DNA from: Amycolatopsis pretoriensis
Lineage (GTDB): Bacteria > Actinomycetota > Actinomycetes > Mycobacteriales > Pseudonocardiaceae
Assembly (NCBI RefSeq): GCF_900107925.1
Contig: NZ_FNUJ01000002.1
Location: 806,001 to 870,000 of the forward strand
Direction of reading: 5' to 3'
Length of the DNA: 64,000 bases
Shown: piece after piece, positions 8,473-17,065 of the stretch
Numbering within the stretch: the stretch's first letter is position 1
How the letters are laid out: each line of letters starts with the position of its first letter
The notes under the pieces: model-generated
Database searches by the model: none
What the model was told of the DNA's origin: nothing
The model's input: only the letters and a program-made list of their open reading frames with translations
Position numbers and translations under genes: made by a program

Positions 8473-10731
8473 TCACATCGCTCGGCCGATCCCGTCCACC
8501 GGCGACGCGGGAACCGGCGGAACGGTCGGTTTCGGCACGAACGACACCGTGCCGTGGTTGATCGGGAACTCGGTCGGCGTCACGCCTGTGGCGCGGCCGT
8601 AGGCGCAGGCGACCGCGGCCATCGACGCGGCGACGCCGAGTTCGCCCGCCCCGCCGGGGTGGTCCGAGGAGTTCGGCAGGATGATGATCTCGAGCTCCGG
8701 CGGGGTGTTCCACTGGCGGGTGTAGAAGTAGTTGTCCCAGCTGGCTTCGAGGAAGTAGCCGTCGCGCAGGTGCAGGCTCGAGGTCAGGGTCTGGGCGATG
8801 CCGTCCATGACCGCGCCCATCACCTGGGCTTCGAGGCCACGCGGGTTCACGGTGAGCCCCACGTCCACCGCGAACACCACCTTCGTCACCCGAGGCCCGG
8901 CGACGCCGTCGCGGACAGGCCGGTTGACGGTGGCGGGCCGGCAGTCGATTTCCACCAGCGCCGCGCTGGTGGAGTGGTACTCACTGTGCACCGCGATGCC
9001 TTGTGCCGTCCCCGTTTCCATCGGCCGGCCCCAGTTTCCGGCCGTGGCGACCGCCGCCAGCGCGGCTCGGGTCCGATCGTCGCCGAGCGCGTCGCGCCGG
9101 AACTCGTAGGGGTCCCGGCGCAGCTTCGCCGCGAGCTTGTCGACCACCAGTTCGCGCGCACAGGTGACGTCGGGGGAATAGACGTTGCGCATGCTGCCGG
9201 TGTTGAAGCCCTTGTCGGTCTCGCTCAGCAGCTGGCTCACGGCTCCGAAGTCGTAGGGCACTGTCTGGCTCAGCACGAAGAACACTTCGGAGAAGCCGAG
9301 GTCGACGACCGGCAGTTGCGCCGCGAGAGCGGTGACGATCTCCCCGAACCCGTGCCCGAGGTCCGTGGAAACGCTGGTGTGGCGCTGTTCGTAGCCCAGC
9401 ACGGTGGCGCCGAGGTGGGCGATGCGCACCCGTGAGGTCGCCATCGGGTGTACTCGTCCCTGCCGGACGTCGTCGGCGCGGTGCCACATGAGCTTGACCG
9501 GTTTGCCGATCAGCTGGGACGTTTCGGCCGCCTCCACGGCGGCGTCGAAGAAGAGCTTGCGGCCGAAGGATCCGCCGCCCTCGACTACGTGCACGGTCAC
9601 CGCGGCGACCGGCAAGCCGAGCTTCGCCGCGAGAGTTTCCCGCGCGACGATCGGCGACTTCAGCGCCGACCAGATCTCCGCGCGCCCGGGCCGGACGTCG
9701 GCGATCGCGCAGTTGGTCTCCAGTGCGCTGTTGCCCCGGAACCGGAACGTGAACTTGCCCTCCACAGTGGACGCCAGTGGCGGCGGCCCGAACGGCAGCT
9801 CGGCGAGCGCCAGCTCACGCAGCACCGTGTCGTCCGATTTCCCTTCCGCGGTCCCGGGTTTCCACGTCACGCGCAGGGCGCGCACGCCGTCGATGCACTG
9901 ACCGAACGTTTCGGCCCGGACCGCGACCCCGGTGGAGATGACGACGACATCGGTCACGCCGGGCATCGCGCGAACCTCCGCCAGGTTGGCCACCGAGCGG
10001 ACCGTGCCGTTGATCGTCGGGGGCCGGCACACCATCGTCGGTTTCGCGCCGTCGACCGGCAGGTCCATCGTGAACGTCTTGCGTCCGGTGACCGCGTCGC
10101 GCGCGTCGATCCGGTTGTGCGGGGTGCCGATGACGCTGAACCGCGCGGGCGGGTTCAGCGTCACCGGCACCTGCAGGGTCCGCGAGCTCGCGGCCCGTTC
10201 CGCGACCGCGCCGATGTCGACCCGCCGGCCGGCGCGATCGCTGATCACGCCCGCCTTCAGGCTCAGCTCGGCCACCGGTGTTCCGAACTCCGCGGACGCC
10301 GCCTGCAGCAGCCGCAGCCTGGCCGTGGCCGCGGCGACGCGGATCGGGGTGAACGTCGAGACCGTCGTGTTCGACGCGCCGGTGAGCTGGTTGAACACCA
10401 GTTCCGGGCGCGCGCCCGCCAGCGTCACGCGAACCCGTTCGACCGGGATGGCCATCTCCTCGGCGATCACCATCGCCGTCGAGGTGGTGATGCCCTGTCC
10501 CACTTCGGCCCGCGGCAACGCGAACGACACCGTCCCGTCGGCGTTGACGTCGACGGTGATCAACCCCGCGGTCGGCAACGCGGCCGCTGTCATCACCGCG
10601 TTCAGGTCGAGGAGCTTCGCCGGCTGCGGCGACGGGACGCCGTCCGCCGGCCGGATGTCCGCCGCGGCCACCAGCGTCGGCGCCGCGAGAACGTATCCCA
10701 GGAACCGGCGCCTGCCGAAATCTGCACCCAT
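8473..10731 (-). CDS. oxiB: Molybdopterin-binding large subunit of aldehyde/isoquinoline-type oxidoreductase, Tat-exported
   Basis: A 752-residue IorB-like molybdenum hydroxylase. A twin-arginine signal (GRRRFLGYVLAAPTL) starts the protein, so the holoenzyme is probably exported folded. The cofactor motif GGGSFGRKLF lies near residue 385 and the catalytic-Glu region GAGELGVAASMAAVACA near 700. Predicted role is oxidation of aldehyde or ketone-aldehyde oligo-isoprenoids from rubber cleavage to acids, by analogy with Streptomyces K30 OxiAB. The open frame continues upstream into the lcp paralog region, but ATG at 10731 has GGCGAG before it and begins exactly at the Tat signal. It starts 17 bp after the upstream lcp paralog stops. 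Confidence 0.87.
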   Translation of the reverse strand: MGADFGRRRFLGYVLAAPTLVAAADIRPADGVPSPQPAKLLDLNAVMTAAALPTAGLITVDVNADGTVSFALPRAEVGQGITTSTAMVIAEEMAIPVERVRVTLAGARPELVFNQLTGASNTTVSTFTPIRVAAATARLRLLQAASAEFGTPVAELSLKAGVISDRAGRRVDIGAVAERAASSRTLQVPVTLNPPARFSVIGTPHNRIDARDAVTGRKTFTMDLPVDGAKPTMVCRPPTINGTVRSVANLAEVRAMPGVTDVVVISTGVAVRAETFGQCIDGVRALRVTWKPGTAEGKSDDTVLRELALAELPFGPPPLASTVEGKFTFRFRGNSALETNCAIADVRPGRAEIWSALKSPIVARETLAAKLGLPVAAVTVHVVEGGGSFGRKLFFDAAVEAAETSQLIGKPVKLMWHRADDVRQGRVHPMATSRVRIAHLGATVLGYEQRHTSVSTDLGHGFGEIVTALAAQLPVVDLGFSEVFFVLSQTVPYDFGAVSQLLSETDKGFNTGSMRNVYSPDVTCARELVVDKLAAKLRRDPYEFRRDALGDDRTRAALAAVATAGNWGRPMETGTAQGIAVHSEYHSTSAALVEIDCRPATVNRPVRDGVAGPRVTKVVFAVDVGLTVNPRGLEAQVMGAVMDGIAQTLTSSLHLRDGYFLEASWDNYFYTRQWNTPPELEIIILPNSSDHPGGAGELGVAASMAAVACAYGRATGVTPTEFPINHGTVSFVPKPTVPPVPASPVDGIGRAM

Positions 10732-10748
10732 CTCGCCGACATCCCCGT

Positions 10749-11959
10749 TCAGTTCGGCCGGTTGACGGTCGGGATGTCGATGACCGCACCCTGCCCCTTG
10801 GTGAGGAAGAGCAGGATGTACTGGCGCACCGCCTCGTCCAGGAGCCACGCGGCGTCGGGCACCAGCGGCAACGGCATCAGACCCTCCCGGAACGCGACGA
10901 GCGCCGGCCAGGCCGTGCCGACGAGCGGACCCCACAGCGGCTCGCGCGGGATCGCGTCCCAGTCGGCGACCTGGTCGCCGACGAGGTACCGGGCGAGCGC
11001 GTTGACCACCGGCCGGTCGATGCGGCCCGGGCTGGTCTGCTCGGCGAGCTGGTCGAGCAGGATGTCGGTCAGTTCGACGCCTTCCCGGGTCGGCGCCATG
11101 GCCGAGGGCAGCAGCTGGTCCGATTGGGCGTTCGCCGCGTCCCAGGTCGCGGGGATGTACTCGTCGCGGACACCCAGCATGTGCACGGTCACCTGCCACA
11201 CGTGCAGGTACGCCTCGGACTCGGCGCGGGACATCGGGACCTTCCACTCGCGCAGCTTGCGCATCGCGTAGGTGGGGAGCGTGTGCCAGGTGACCAGGAT
11301 GTCGCTCTGGCTGATCGGCACGTCACCGGTCCAGTGGGGGACTGCGGCAGCAGGTGCCGCACCGCCGCGTGCACCAGCCGTGTCTTCACCGCCTGCACGA
11401 CGCACGTACCCTCCGGCCGGTAGGCGTCCAGGGCGCCGACGGCGAAGCCGAGCATGCTGGTCTTCGCGACGCGGTCCTCCATGTCCGCTCCGCCCTTGGA
11501 GTAGTAGACCGAGCGGGCCTCCTTGACGATCGCGGTGGACAGCATCCCGCCGCCCAGGCCGTTGAGCAGGTTCAGGTACAGGCCCCGCGATTTGGTGAAC
11601 CGCGCGGCGGTCTCGAGCTTGTCGTGGTCGGCCCAGGCCGGCAGTTGCCGCGCCTGCTCCATGAAGTCCCGCAGGTCGCCCGGCAGCCCCTCGGGAAGCG
11701 GCTGGTCGTTGCGGGTCCAGGTGCGCAGCAGCTCGTTGACGGCCGGTACCTCACCGCGGTCGAGCAGCGCCGCCGACACCGGATCGGCCTGCTCGTCCCA
11801 CACCCACCGCGGGTCGGCGCCGACGCCGTTGCCCGCGACGGACCCGCTCGGAGCCCAGGTCCAAGCGAGTGCTTGCGCGGGCGACGCGATGCTCAAGGCG
11901 CCCAGCGCACCCAGTGCACCGCCCGAGACCAGCATCTTCCGCCTGCTCATTTCCGCCAT
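10749..11959 (-). pseudogene. Second latex-clearing protein (Lcp) paralog, interrupted by a single-base frameshift
   Basis: Read across one frameshift this encodes a ~403-residue Lcp/DUF2236 rubber oxygenase with a Tat signal ([17 protein letters not shown]). The first frame (11959 to about 11340) ends its homology at RHLLPQSP; the second resumes with HWTGDVPISQSDILVTWH down to 10749. The intact paralog at 12356-13582 aligns across the break with no other gap. The break lies in a run of five G on the plus strand (11336-11340) where six would keep frame, so either a real mutation or a sequencing error is possible. Start ATG 11959 is preceded by AAAGGAAG. Conserved segments [13 protein letters not shown] and TWHTLPT, which form the haem pocket in this family, are both present. 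Confidence 0.85.
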
Positions 11960-11996
11960 GGCGGCTTCCTTTCACCTCTGGAGGAGAGGGTTCGGT

Positions 11997-12347
11997 TCAG
12001 GTGATGTCCGACGCCAGTGGCGCGACGACGCCGATGATCGTGCGCACCGTCTCCCCCGGCACGCCCGCGGCCAGCAGCGCGTCCGTCAGGTGCTTCGCGA
12101 CGAGGTCGAAGTGGTGCCGGCCGATGCCCCGCCCCCGGTGCACCTCCTTCATGGACCGGCCCCGGTACTCGTCCGGTCCGCCGAGCGCCGCGCTGAAGAA
12201 CTCGACCTGCATCCCCTTCAACCGGGATGTGTTGGTGCCCTTGAAGAACACCGCCAGCTCGGCATCGGCCAGCACCCGGTCGTAGAAGTCGTCGACGACG
12301 GCCGAAAGCGCTTCCCCGCCGCCGATCTGCTCGTAAACGGTGGTCAC
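11997..12347 (-). CDS. glbN: Group I truncated hemoglobin (TrHbN type)
   Basis: A 116-residue truncated globin very close in pattern to Mycobacterium tuberculosis GlbN. Matching segments include [27 protein letters not shown] (with the B10 Tyr), [20 protein letters not shown], and [22 protein letters not shown], whose first His corresponds to the proximal haem ligand. Such globins bind O2 and can dioxygenate nitric oxide. The GTG start at 12347 lies 8 bp after the lcp stop, so it is translated from the rubber operon. A role in O2 supply or NO/ROS protection for the Lcp dioxygenase step is inference only. The reading frame extends upstream but that part is a shadow of lcp. Confidence 0.88.
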   Translation of the reverse strand: MTTVYEQIGGGEALSAVVDDFYDRVLADAELAVFFKGTNTSRLKGMQVEFFSAALGGPDEYRGRSMKEVHRGRGIGRHHFDLVAKHLTDALLAAGVPGETVRTIIGVVAPLASDIT

Positions 12348-12355
12348 CGCGGTGC

Positions 12356-13582
12356 TCAGGAGGGCCGGTTGGTGTCCGGGATTTCGATGCTGATGGTCTG
12401 CCCTTCGGAGAGGAACAGCAGCGCGATCTGGCGGATGATCTCCTCCAGGGTCCAGTAGGCCGCCGGGGCGAGCGGGAAGGGCAAGAGGCCTTCGCGGACG
12501 GCGATGAACGGCGGCCACGCGGTCTGCAGCAGCGGGTCCCACACCGGCTCGCGCGGGATGTCGAGCCAGCCGGCGACCTGGTTGCCGAGGATGAAACGGG
12601 TCAGCGCACCGAGGATGTGCGTGGTGAGGATGCCGCCGTCGATCGTGGATCCGAGGTTGAGCAGGATGTTCGCGAGGTTCTTGCCCTCGGGCGTCGGCCC
12701 GAGGATCGGGTCGAGCACCTGCTTGGCCTGCGAGTCGGCCTCGGCCCACGACGCCGGCAGGTACTCGTCCTGGATGCCGAGCAGGTGCCCGCACAGCTGC
12801 CAGGAGTGCAGGAAGGCGGCCGACTCGTCGGCCGCGATCGGCACGCCCCAGCCGGTCAGCTTCTGCATCACGGTCGTGGGCAGGCTGTGCCAGGTCACCA
12901 GCAGGTCCCGCTGGCTGATCGGGATGTCCTGGTCCGAGCCGGTCGTCCACTGTGGAGACTGCGGCAGCAGGTGCCGCACCGCCGCGTGCACGAGGCGGGT
13001 CTTGACGCAGGTGACGATCAGCTGCCCGTCGGGCTGGAAGCCGTTGCGCTGCGTCATGTCGTAGCCGAGCTTGGCGGTCTTGGAGATGCGGTCCTTTAGG
13101 TTCGCGCCGCCCTTGGAGTGGTACACCGCGCGGGCTTCGTGCGGGATGACCGTCGAGATCATGCCGCTGGCGAACCCGTAGAGCACGCCGAGGTAGATGC
13201 CCCGTTTCTTGTTGAAGTCGAACGCTTTCGCCAGCTTGCCCTGGTCGGTCCAGCCCGGCAGTCGCCGTGCGCTTTCCATGAAGTCGCGGACGTTCGCGGG
13301 CAGCCCGGTGGGCAGGGGCTGGTCGTTGCGGGTCCAGGTGCGCAGCAGCGCGTTGACGTGGGCGACGTCGCCGCTGTCGAGCACCGCGGCCGCGACCGGA
13401 TCCGCTTCCGGATCCCACACGTACCGCGGGTCGGCGCCGGACCCGGTGGCGGCCACCGATCCGGTCGGTGACCACGTCCAGAGGGATTGGGCCGCCTGCG
13501 CGGGCGAGGCGAGGCTCACCGCCCCCAGCGCGCCCAGCGCTCCACCGGTCCTCAGGATGTGTCGACGGTTGATCTCGCTCAT
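12356..13582 (-). CDS. lcp: Latex-clearing protein, Tat-exported rubber oxygenase (DUF2236)
   Basis: A 408-residue Lcp homolog. Lcp enzymes are secreted b-type cytochromes that cleave the double bonds of poly(cis-1,4-isoprene) to aldehyde/ketone oligomers. The N terminus carries a Tat signal ([11 protein letters not shown]...SPAQAAQ). Diagnostic blocks follow: [23 protein letters not shown] near 34, [13 protein letters not shown] near 80, [18 protein letters not shown] near 190 and [12 protein letters not shown] near 222. The length equals that of characterised Lcp proteins. ATG at 13582 is preceded by AAGGAGG at 8 bp spacing. It is the promoter-proximal gene of the minus-strand operon lcp-glbN-lcp2-oxiB-oxiA and is divergent from a TetR gene. 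Confidence 0.93.
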   Translation of the reverse strand: MSEINRRHILRTGGALGALGAVSLASPAQAAQSLWTWSPTGSVAATGSGADPRYVWDPEADPVAAAVLDSGDVAHVNALLRTWTRNDQPLPTGLPANVRDFMESARRLPGWTDQGKLAKAFDFNKKRGIYLGVLYGFASGMISTVIPHEARAVYHSKGGANLKDRISKTAKLGYDMTQRNGFQPDGQLIVTCVKTRLVHAAVRHLLPQSPQWTTGSDQDIPISQRDLLVTWHSLPTTVMQKLTGWGVPIAADESAAFLHSWQLCGHLLGIQDEYLPASWAEADSQAKQVLDPILGPTPEGKNLANILLNLGSTIDGGILTTHILGALTRFILGNQVAGWLDIPREPVWDPLLQTAWPPFIAVREGLLPFPLAPAAYWTLEEIIRQIALLFLSEGQTISIEIPDTNRPS

Positions 13583-13619
13583 GCTCCCTAGCCTCCTTGC
13601 CGGAAAGCCATGACATTGA

Positions 13620-13645
13620 GATACAGAATCCATATCTGCGTATCA
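13620..13645. promoter_or_regulatory. Imperfect inverted repeat between lcp and tetR, candidate operator
   Basis: Arms GATACAGA (13620-13627) and TCTGCGTATC (13636-13645) are inverted copies that differ by two extra bases. The site lies 38 bp upstream of the lcp start codon and 80-105 bp upstream of the TetR start, in an AT-rich patch unlike its surroundings. Position and symmetry fit a TetR operator controlling the rubber operon. Confidence 0.5.
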
Positions 13646-13724
13646 TCATGACAGCACAGCGCGGTGCCGACCACAAGACCTAAGGTGAGAGTCGTCGGTG
13701 ACCGGTCGTGGCGAGGAAGTGCGC

Positions 13725-14405
13725 GTGGAACCTGAGCAGTCTCCTTCCCTGCTGTACACCGGCTCGGAATCGTTGCTGGAGCGCGCCTACGCGGACGCCA
13801 CGGAGCAGGTCGACGAGTCGGACGACGTACGCGCAAGGGTGCTCGACGGGGCGTTCGAGCAGTTCTGCCGAATGGGCATCCAGCGCTCCACGATGGAGGA
13901 CGTGGCACGCCGCGCCGGCGTCTCGCGAATCACGGTGTACCGCCGCTTCGCCACGAAGGAACTGCTGGTGCAGCAAGTGGTGCAACGGGAGTTCCGCCGC
14001 TACTTCGACCGCTTCCTGATCGACATCCGCGCGGCCGAGACCGTAGCGGACCGGCTGGTCGTCGGGTTCGTGAGCTCGTTGCGCGCGTTCCGGAGCAACC
14101 CGCTGATCGGCGGGCTGATGGAGGTGGAATCGAACCTGCTGGTGTCCGCGCTGACCGGCGACGGAGGAGGAACGCTGGCCGTCGTGCGGCAGTTCGTGGC
14201 CGGGCAGCTACGCGAGGAGCAGCGCGCCGGTCATGTATCCGGTGATCTCGACACGGACCTCGTCGCCGAAATGATGGTCCGGGTCTCCGCGTCGTTCCTG
14301 ACGATCCCCAGCGCACTGGTCGACCTCGACGACGACAAGCAGCTCGCCGACGTCGCACGCAGGTTCCTCGTCCCCATGCTGCGTTCCCAGGCACACACGA
14401 GCTGA
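13725..14405 (+). CDS. TetR/AcrR family regulator, divergent to the rubber operon
   Basis: About 226 residues. The N-terminal helix-turn-helix ILDGAFEQF-type helix, MEDVARRAGVSRITVYRRFATKELLVQQV, is a typical TetR DNA-binding domain; the remaining helical part would bind the inducer. Gene arrangement matches lcpR genes found next to lcp in rubber-degrading actinomycetes, so repression of lcp is the likely role. I chose GTG 13725 because GAGGAA lies 6 bp before it; the frame is open from GTG 13698, which is an alternative start adding nine residues. Confidence 0.85.
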   Translation: MEPEQSPSLLYTGSESLLERAYADATEQVDESDDVRARVLDGAFEQFCRMGIQRSTMEDVARRAGVSRITVYRRFATKELLVQQVVQREFRRYFDRFLIDIRAAETVADRLVVGFVSSLRAFRSNPLIGGLMEVESNLLVSALTGDGGGTLAVVRQFVAGQLREEQRAGHVSGDLDTDLVAEMMVRVSASFLTIPSALVDLDDDKQLADVARRFLVPMLRSQAHTS

Positions 14406-14546
14406 CCCTCGCCGCCCGGATCTGCTCGCGTTCGACGCCGGCGCGGTGTCGACCAGCACCGAACGGAACTTCCCCCGCGGAAGAGCGGCGTGGTGCAACC
14501 GGGTCGAGCAGGACGGCGACGGCCGTCCGGGTGGCGATCTCCGCCG

Positions 14547-14750
14547 TCACCCGTCGACCGGCGCGATCAGAGCGGTCAGCAAGCGGGGCAGTACCTGGGT
14601 CAGGTAGCTGCTGTCGGCCGTGTCCGGCAGCTCGTCGAGGATCGCTCGCTCGAGCATCGTTTCGTACAGCCGCACGATGGTGACGACCGCGCTGCCGGGC
14701 TCGACGGTCAGCCGCAGACCGCCGTCGACGCCGGCCCCCAGCCAACCCGC
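14547..14750 (-). pseudogene. C-terminal remnant of a TetR-family regulator
   Basis: The minus strand reads a run resembling a TetR ligand domain tail (VTIVRLYETMLERAILDELP, then YLTQVLPRLLTALI) ending at a stop at 14547. There is no helix-turn-helix part and no start codon context; upstream sequence loses similarity around 14750. The rest of 14406-14855 holds nothing I can support as a gene. Confidence 0.45.
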
Positions 14751-14855
14751 TCTACCGCAACCCTGCGACCACCCGCGCCGAGATCGCCACCGCGGTGCTC
14801 GACCGGCTCCGCACTTACCACCGCCTCCGCCCGGGCCCGTCCCGGTCGTGCGGGG

Positions 14856-15647
14856 CTAAGCCGGGTTCTCCGCGACGGCGAGGTAGTCCGTGTAGATCTG
14901 CGGTGAGCCGGAGAACGAGGCCAGCTGCTTCCACTCCTCGTACATCTGCTTGGTGTCGCGGTGGGCGGCCGCGAACTCCGCGGCCTCGCCGGTGGCGATG
15001 TCGGGCTCGGGGTAGAAGACGTCCAGCGCCTCCAGGCTCGCGATCTCCATCATCATCACGTACTGGTCGAGACGGTTGCCCCGCTCGCCCTTGAGCACGT
15101 GGAACCGCCAGTCCGGGTAGTCGTCGATCCGGTGGTGGTTCTCGGCGATGAAGCGGTCGAACACCTCCTCGGTCACCCCGGCGCGCAACGCCAAGTTGTG
15201 GATCCCGACGACCCGGGCGACGGGCTCCTCCCCCGGGCGGTCGCGGTAGCGGGGTCCGGGCATGACCGTGCTCCGCGGATTGTCGGCCAGCAGCCGGTAG
15301 TCGGTGAACAACGTCGGCAGCTCGGCGAACGTGCCCAGCCGCCGCCACCGCGCCAGCACCGCCTCCGCCTCCGGGTGCCGCGCCCAGAACTGCCGTGCCT
15401 GCTCGGTCTGCTCACCCCGGGCCGTGATGTAGCGATCGCGCTGCTCGGCGCTCTCGATCTCGTACAACATCAGGTACTGCCCGGTCCGCTCTCCCCGCAA
15501 GCCGCGCAGCAGAGTCCACCGCCACCCCGGGTACAAGGGCAGGTGAACGCCTTCACCACGCACGAAGGTCTCGAACTCTTCCGACGTAACACCAGCCTCG
15601 GTATCGATGGCGATGTACTGGAAGGTGAACACCGACGAGCGTCCCAT
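14856..15647 (-). CDS. Hypothetical protein with two copies of a ~120-residue alpha/beta repeat
   Basis: A 263-residue protein made of two related halves. Both halves begin with a hydrophobic strand and a T(S/E)EEF/VF(D/E)xF(V/I) segment, continue through YPxWRxxxLxGxRGxR...QYxMxxEIxS, then a W-x(4-6)-L-A-F segment, and end with xxIYTDY/LFTDY and LAxNP. The pattern is like dimeric alpha-beta barrel (EthD/antibiotic monooxygenase-like) folds fused in tandem, but I do not recognise a specific family. Start ATG 15647 (MGRSSVF) fits the first strand; its ribosome binding site is weak. Function unknown. Confidence 0.7.
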   Translation of the reverse strand: MGRSSVFTFQYIAIDTEAGVTSEEFETFVRGEGVHLPLYPGWRWTLLRGLRGERTGQYLMLYEIESAEQRDRYITARGEQTEQARQFWARHPEAEAVLARWRRLGTFAELPTLFTDYRLLADNPRSTVMPGPRYRDRPGEEPVARVVGIHNLALRAGVTEEVFDRFIAENHHRIDDYPDWRFHVLKGERGNRLDQYVMMMEIASLEALDVFYPEPDIATGEAAEFAAAHRDTKQMYEEWKQLASFSGSPQIYTDYLAVAENPA

Positions 15648-15899
15648 TTCGCGTCCAATCCTCGGGTCGCGCGTTCGGCAAGCACGACTCCCCGCACCAC
15701 ATCCTGCCCGCTCCGGAGCAGGCTGCGCGCTAGCGTCGGCGCACCCCTCTCGATGACCGGGACGGCTCCCGGTGGCAGCGCACAAGATCACCGTTACGGC
15801 GAATGACGGATTGCCGCAGCGGTTGGTTACCGTTTGACTGGGTGGGCAACGCCACCGCGTGCGGACAACCGACACGCGTCACATCCGGGGGGATCATCC

Positions 15900-16955
15900 A
15901 TGGCACGTCCACGAGCACTTTCGCGCGTCGGCATCCTGGCCGTCGGCGGCCTCGTCACGCTACTGGTGGGCACCTTTCCGGCGCCGGCCACGGCCACCAC
16001 GCAGGTCACCGATCTCGGCGCTCTGCCGGGCGGCAGCTCCAGCTTCGCCGTCGCGATCAACTCGAGCGGAACCGTCGTGGGCGACTCCTCGGTCGGCCTT
16101 CCCAACCACGCCGCGCGCTGGAACCCGGACGGCACCATCGACGACCTCGGCGTCCTGCCCACCGGAGTGGACAGCACGGCGAACGCCATCAACGACGCCG
16201 GTGTCGTCGCCGGCAGTGGCAGCATGCGCGATGCCGCGCACGACTTCCACACCCACGCCGTGCGCTGGAACCTCGACGGCACCATCGACGACCTGGGCAC
16301 GCTGCCCGGCGACATCGCCAGCGAGGCACGCGGGATCAACTCCGCCGGCGTCATCGTCGGCTACTCCCAGCAGCCGGACGGCGTCCGGCACGCGGTCCGG
16401 TGGAACGTCGACGGCACCATCGACAACCTCGGCACCCTTCCCGGCCAGAGCAGCAGCCAGGCGAACGCGATCAACGACGCAGGCGCGATCGTCGGCTACT
16501 CCTACGGTTGCTGCCCCGGCACCAGGGCCGTGCGGTGGACCCCGGACGGCACCATCGTCACGCTGGGCATCGGCTCCGCCTCGTCGACCAGCATCGCCAC
16601 CGCGATCACCAACGACGGCGCGGTCGCCGGCTACGAGACGACGGACACCACTCGCGTCGCGCGCTGGGACGCGAGCGGTGTCATCACCCTGCCGAACCCG
16701 TTGCCGGGGGATGTCACCAGCTGGGCGTCGGACATCACGGCGTCCGGGGTGATGGTCGGCAGGTCGTTCACCTCGGGCAGCCCCGCCCACGCCGCGCGGT
16801 GGGACGCCGACGGCACGGTCTCGGGCCTCGCTCCGCTCGCCGACGGCAAGGACGCCAACGCCTACTCCGTCAACGACAACGGACAGGCAGCGGGCTACGC
16901 GACCACAGCGGACGGTCACATCCACGCGGTCAGGTGGTCCACGGGGGCGAGCTAG
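15900..16955 (+). CDS. Secreted HAF-repeat protein
   Basis: A 351-residue exported protein. A signal peptide (MARPRALSRVGILAVGGLV, hydrophobic core, cleavage after PATA) is followed by about seven tandem ~40-residue repeats of the extracellular HAF family, each reading roughly LGxLPG, xAxxINxxGxVVGxS, HAxRWxxDGTIxDLG. These repeats are thought to form a beta-propeller-like extracellular structure; no catalytic residues are evident. ATG at 15900 is preceded by GGGGGGATC, and the signal peptide begins exactly there. It converges on another HAF-like secreted protein gene. Confidence 0.85.
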   Translation: MARPRALSRVGILAVGGLVTLLVGTFPAPATATTQVTDLGALPGGSSSFAVAINSSGTVVGDSSVGLPNHAARWNPDGTIDDLGVLPTGVDSTANAINDAGVVAGSGSMRDAAHDFHTHAVRWNLDGTIDDLGTLPGDIASEARGINSAGVIVGYSQQPDGVRHAVRWNVDGTIDNLGTLPGQSSSQANAINDAGAIVGYSYGCCPGTRAVRWTPDGTIVTLGIGSASSTSIATAITNDGAVAGYETTDTTRVARWDASGVITLPNPLPGDVTSWASDITASGVMVGRSFTSGSPAHAARWDADGTVSGLAPLADGKDANAYSVNDNGQAAGYATTADGHIHAVRWSTGAS

Positions 16956-17065
16956 TCCCTCGTCAAGGAACGTCGACGTGGTAACCGTGTCGCGTGGACA
17001 CCCCGGGGTGCAGCCCTACCCAGCCTTGCTCGGCCCAGCGGGGAGCTCGACTTCCTGTCGGCGGG

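Noticed and set aside
11997..13676. 559-residue minus-strand frame covering lcp and the globin
   Set aside because: Only its last 116 codons are real (truncated hemoglobin); the rest is antiframe to lcp.
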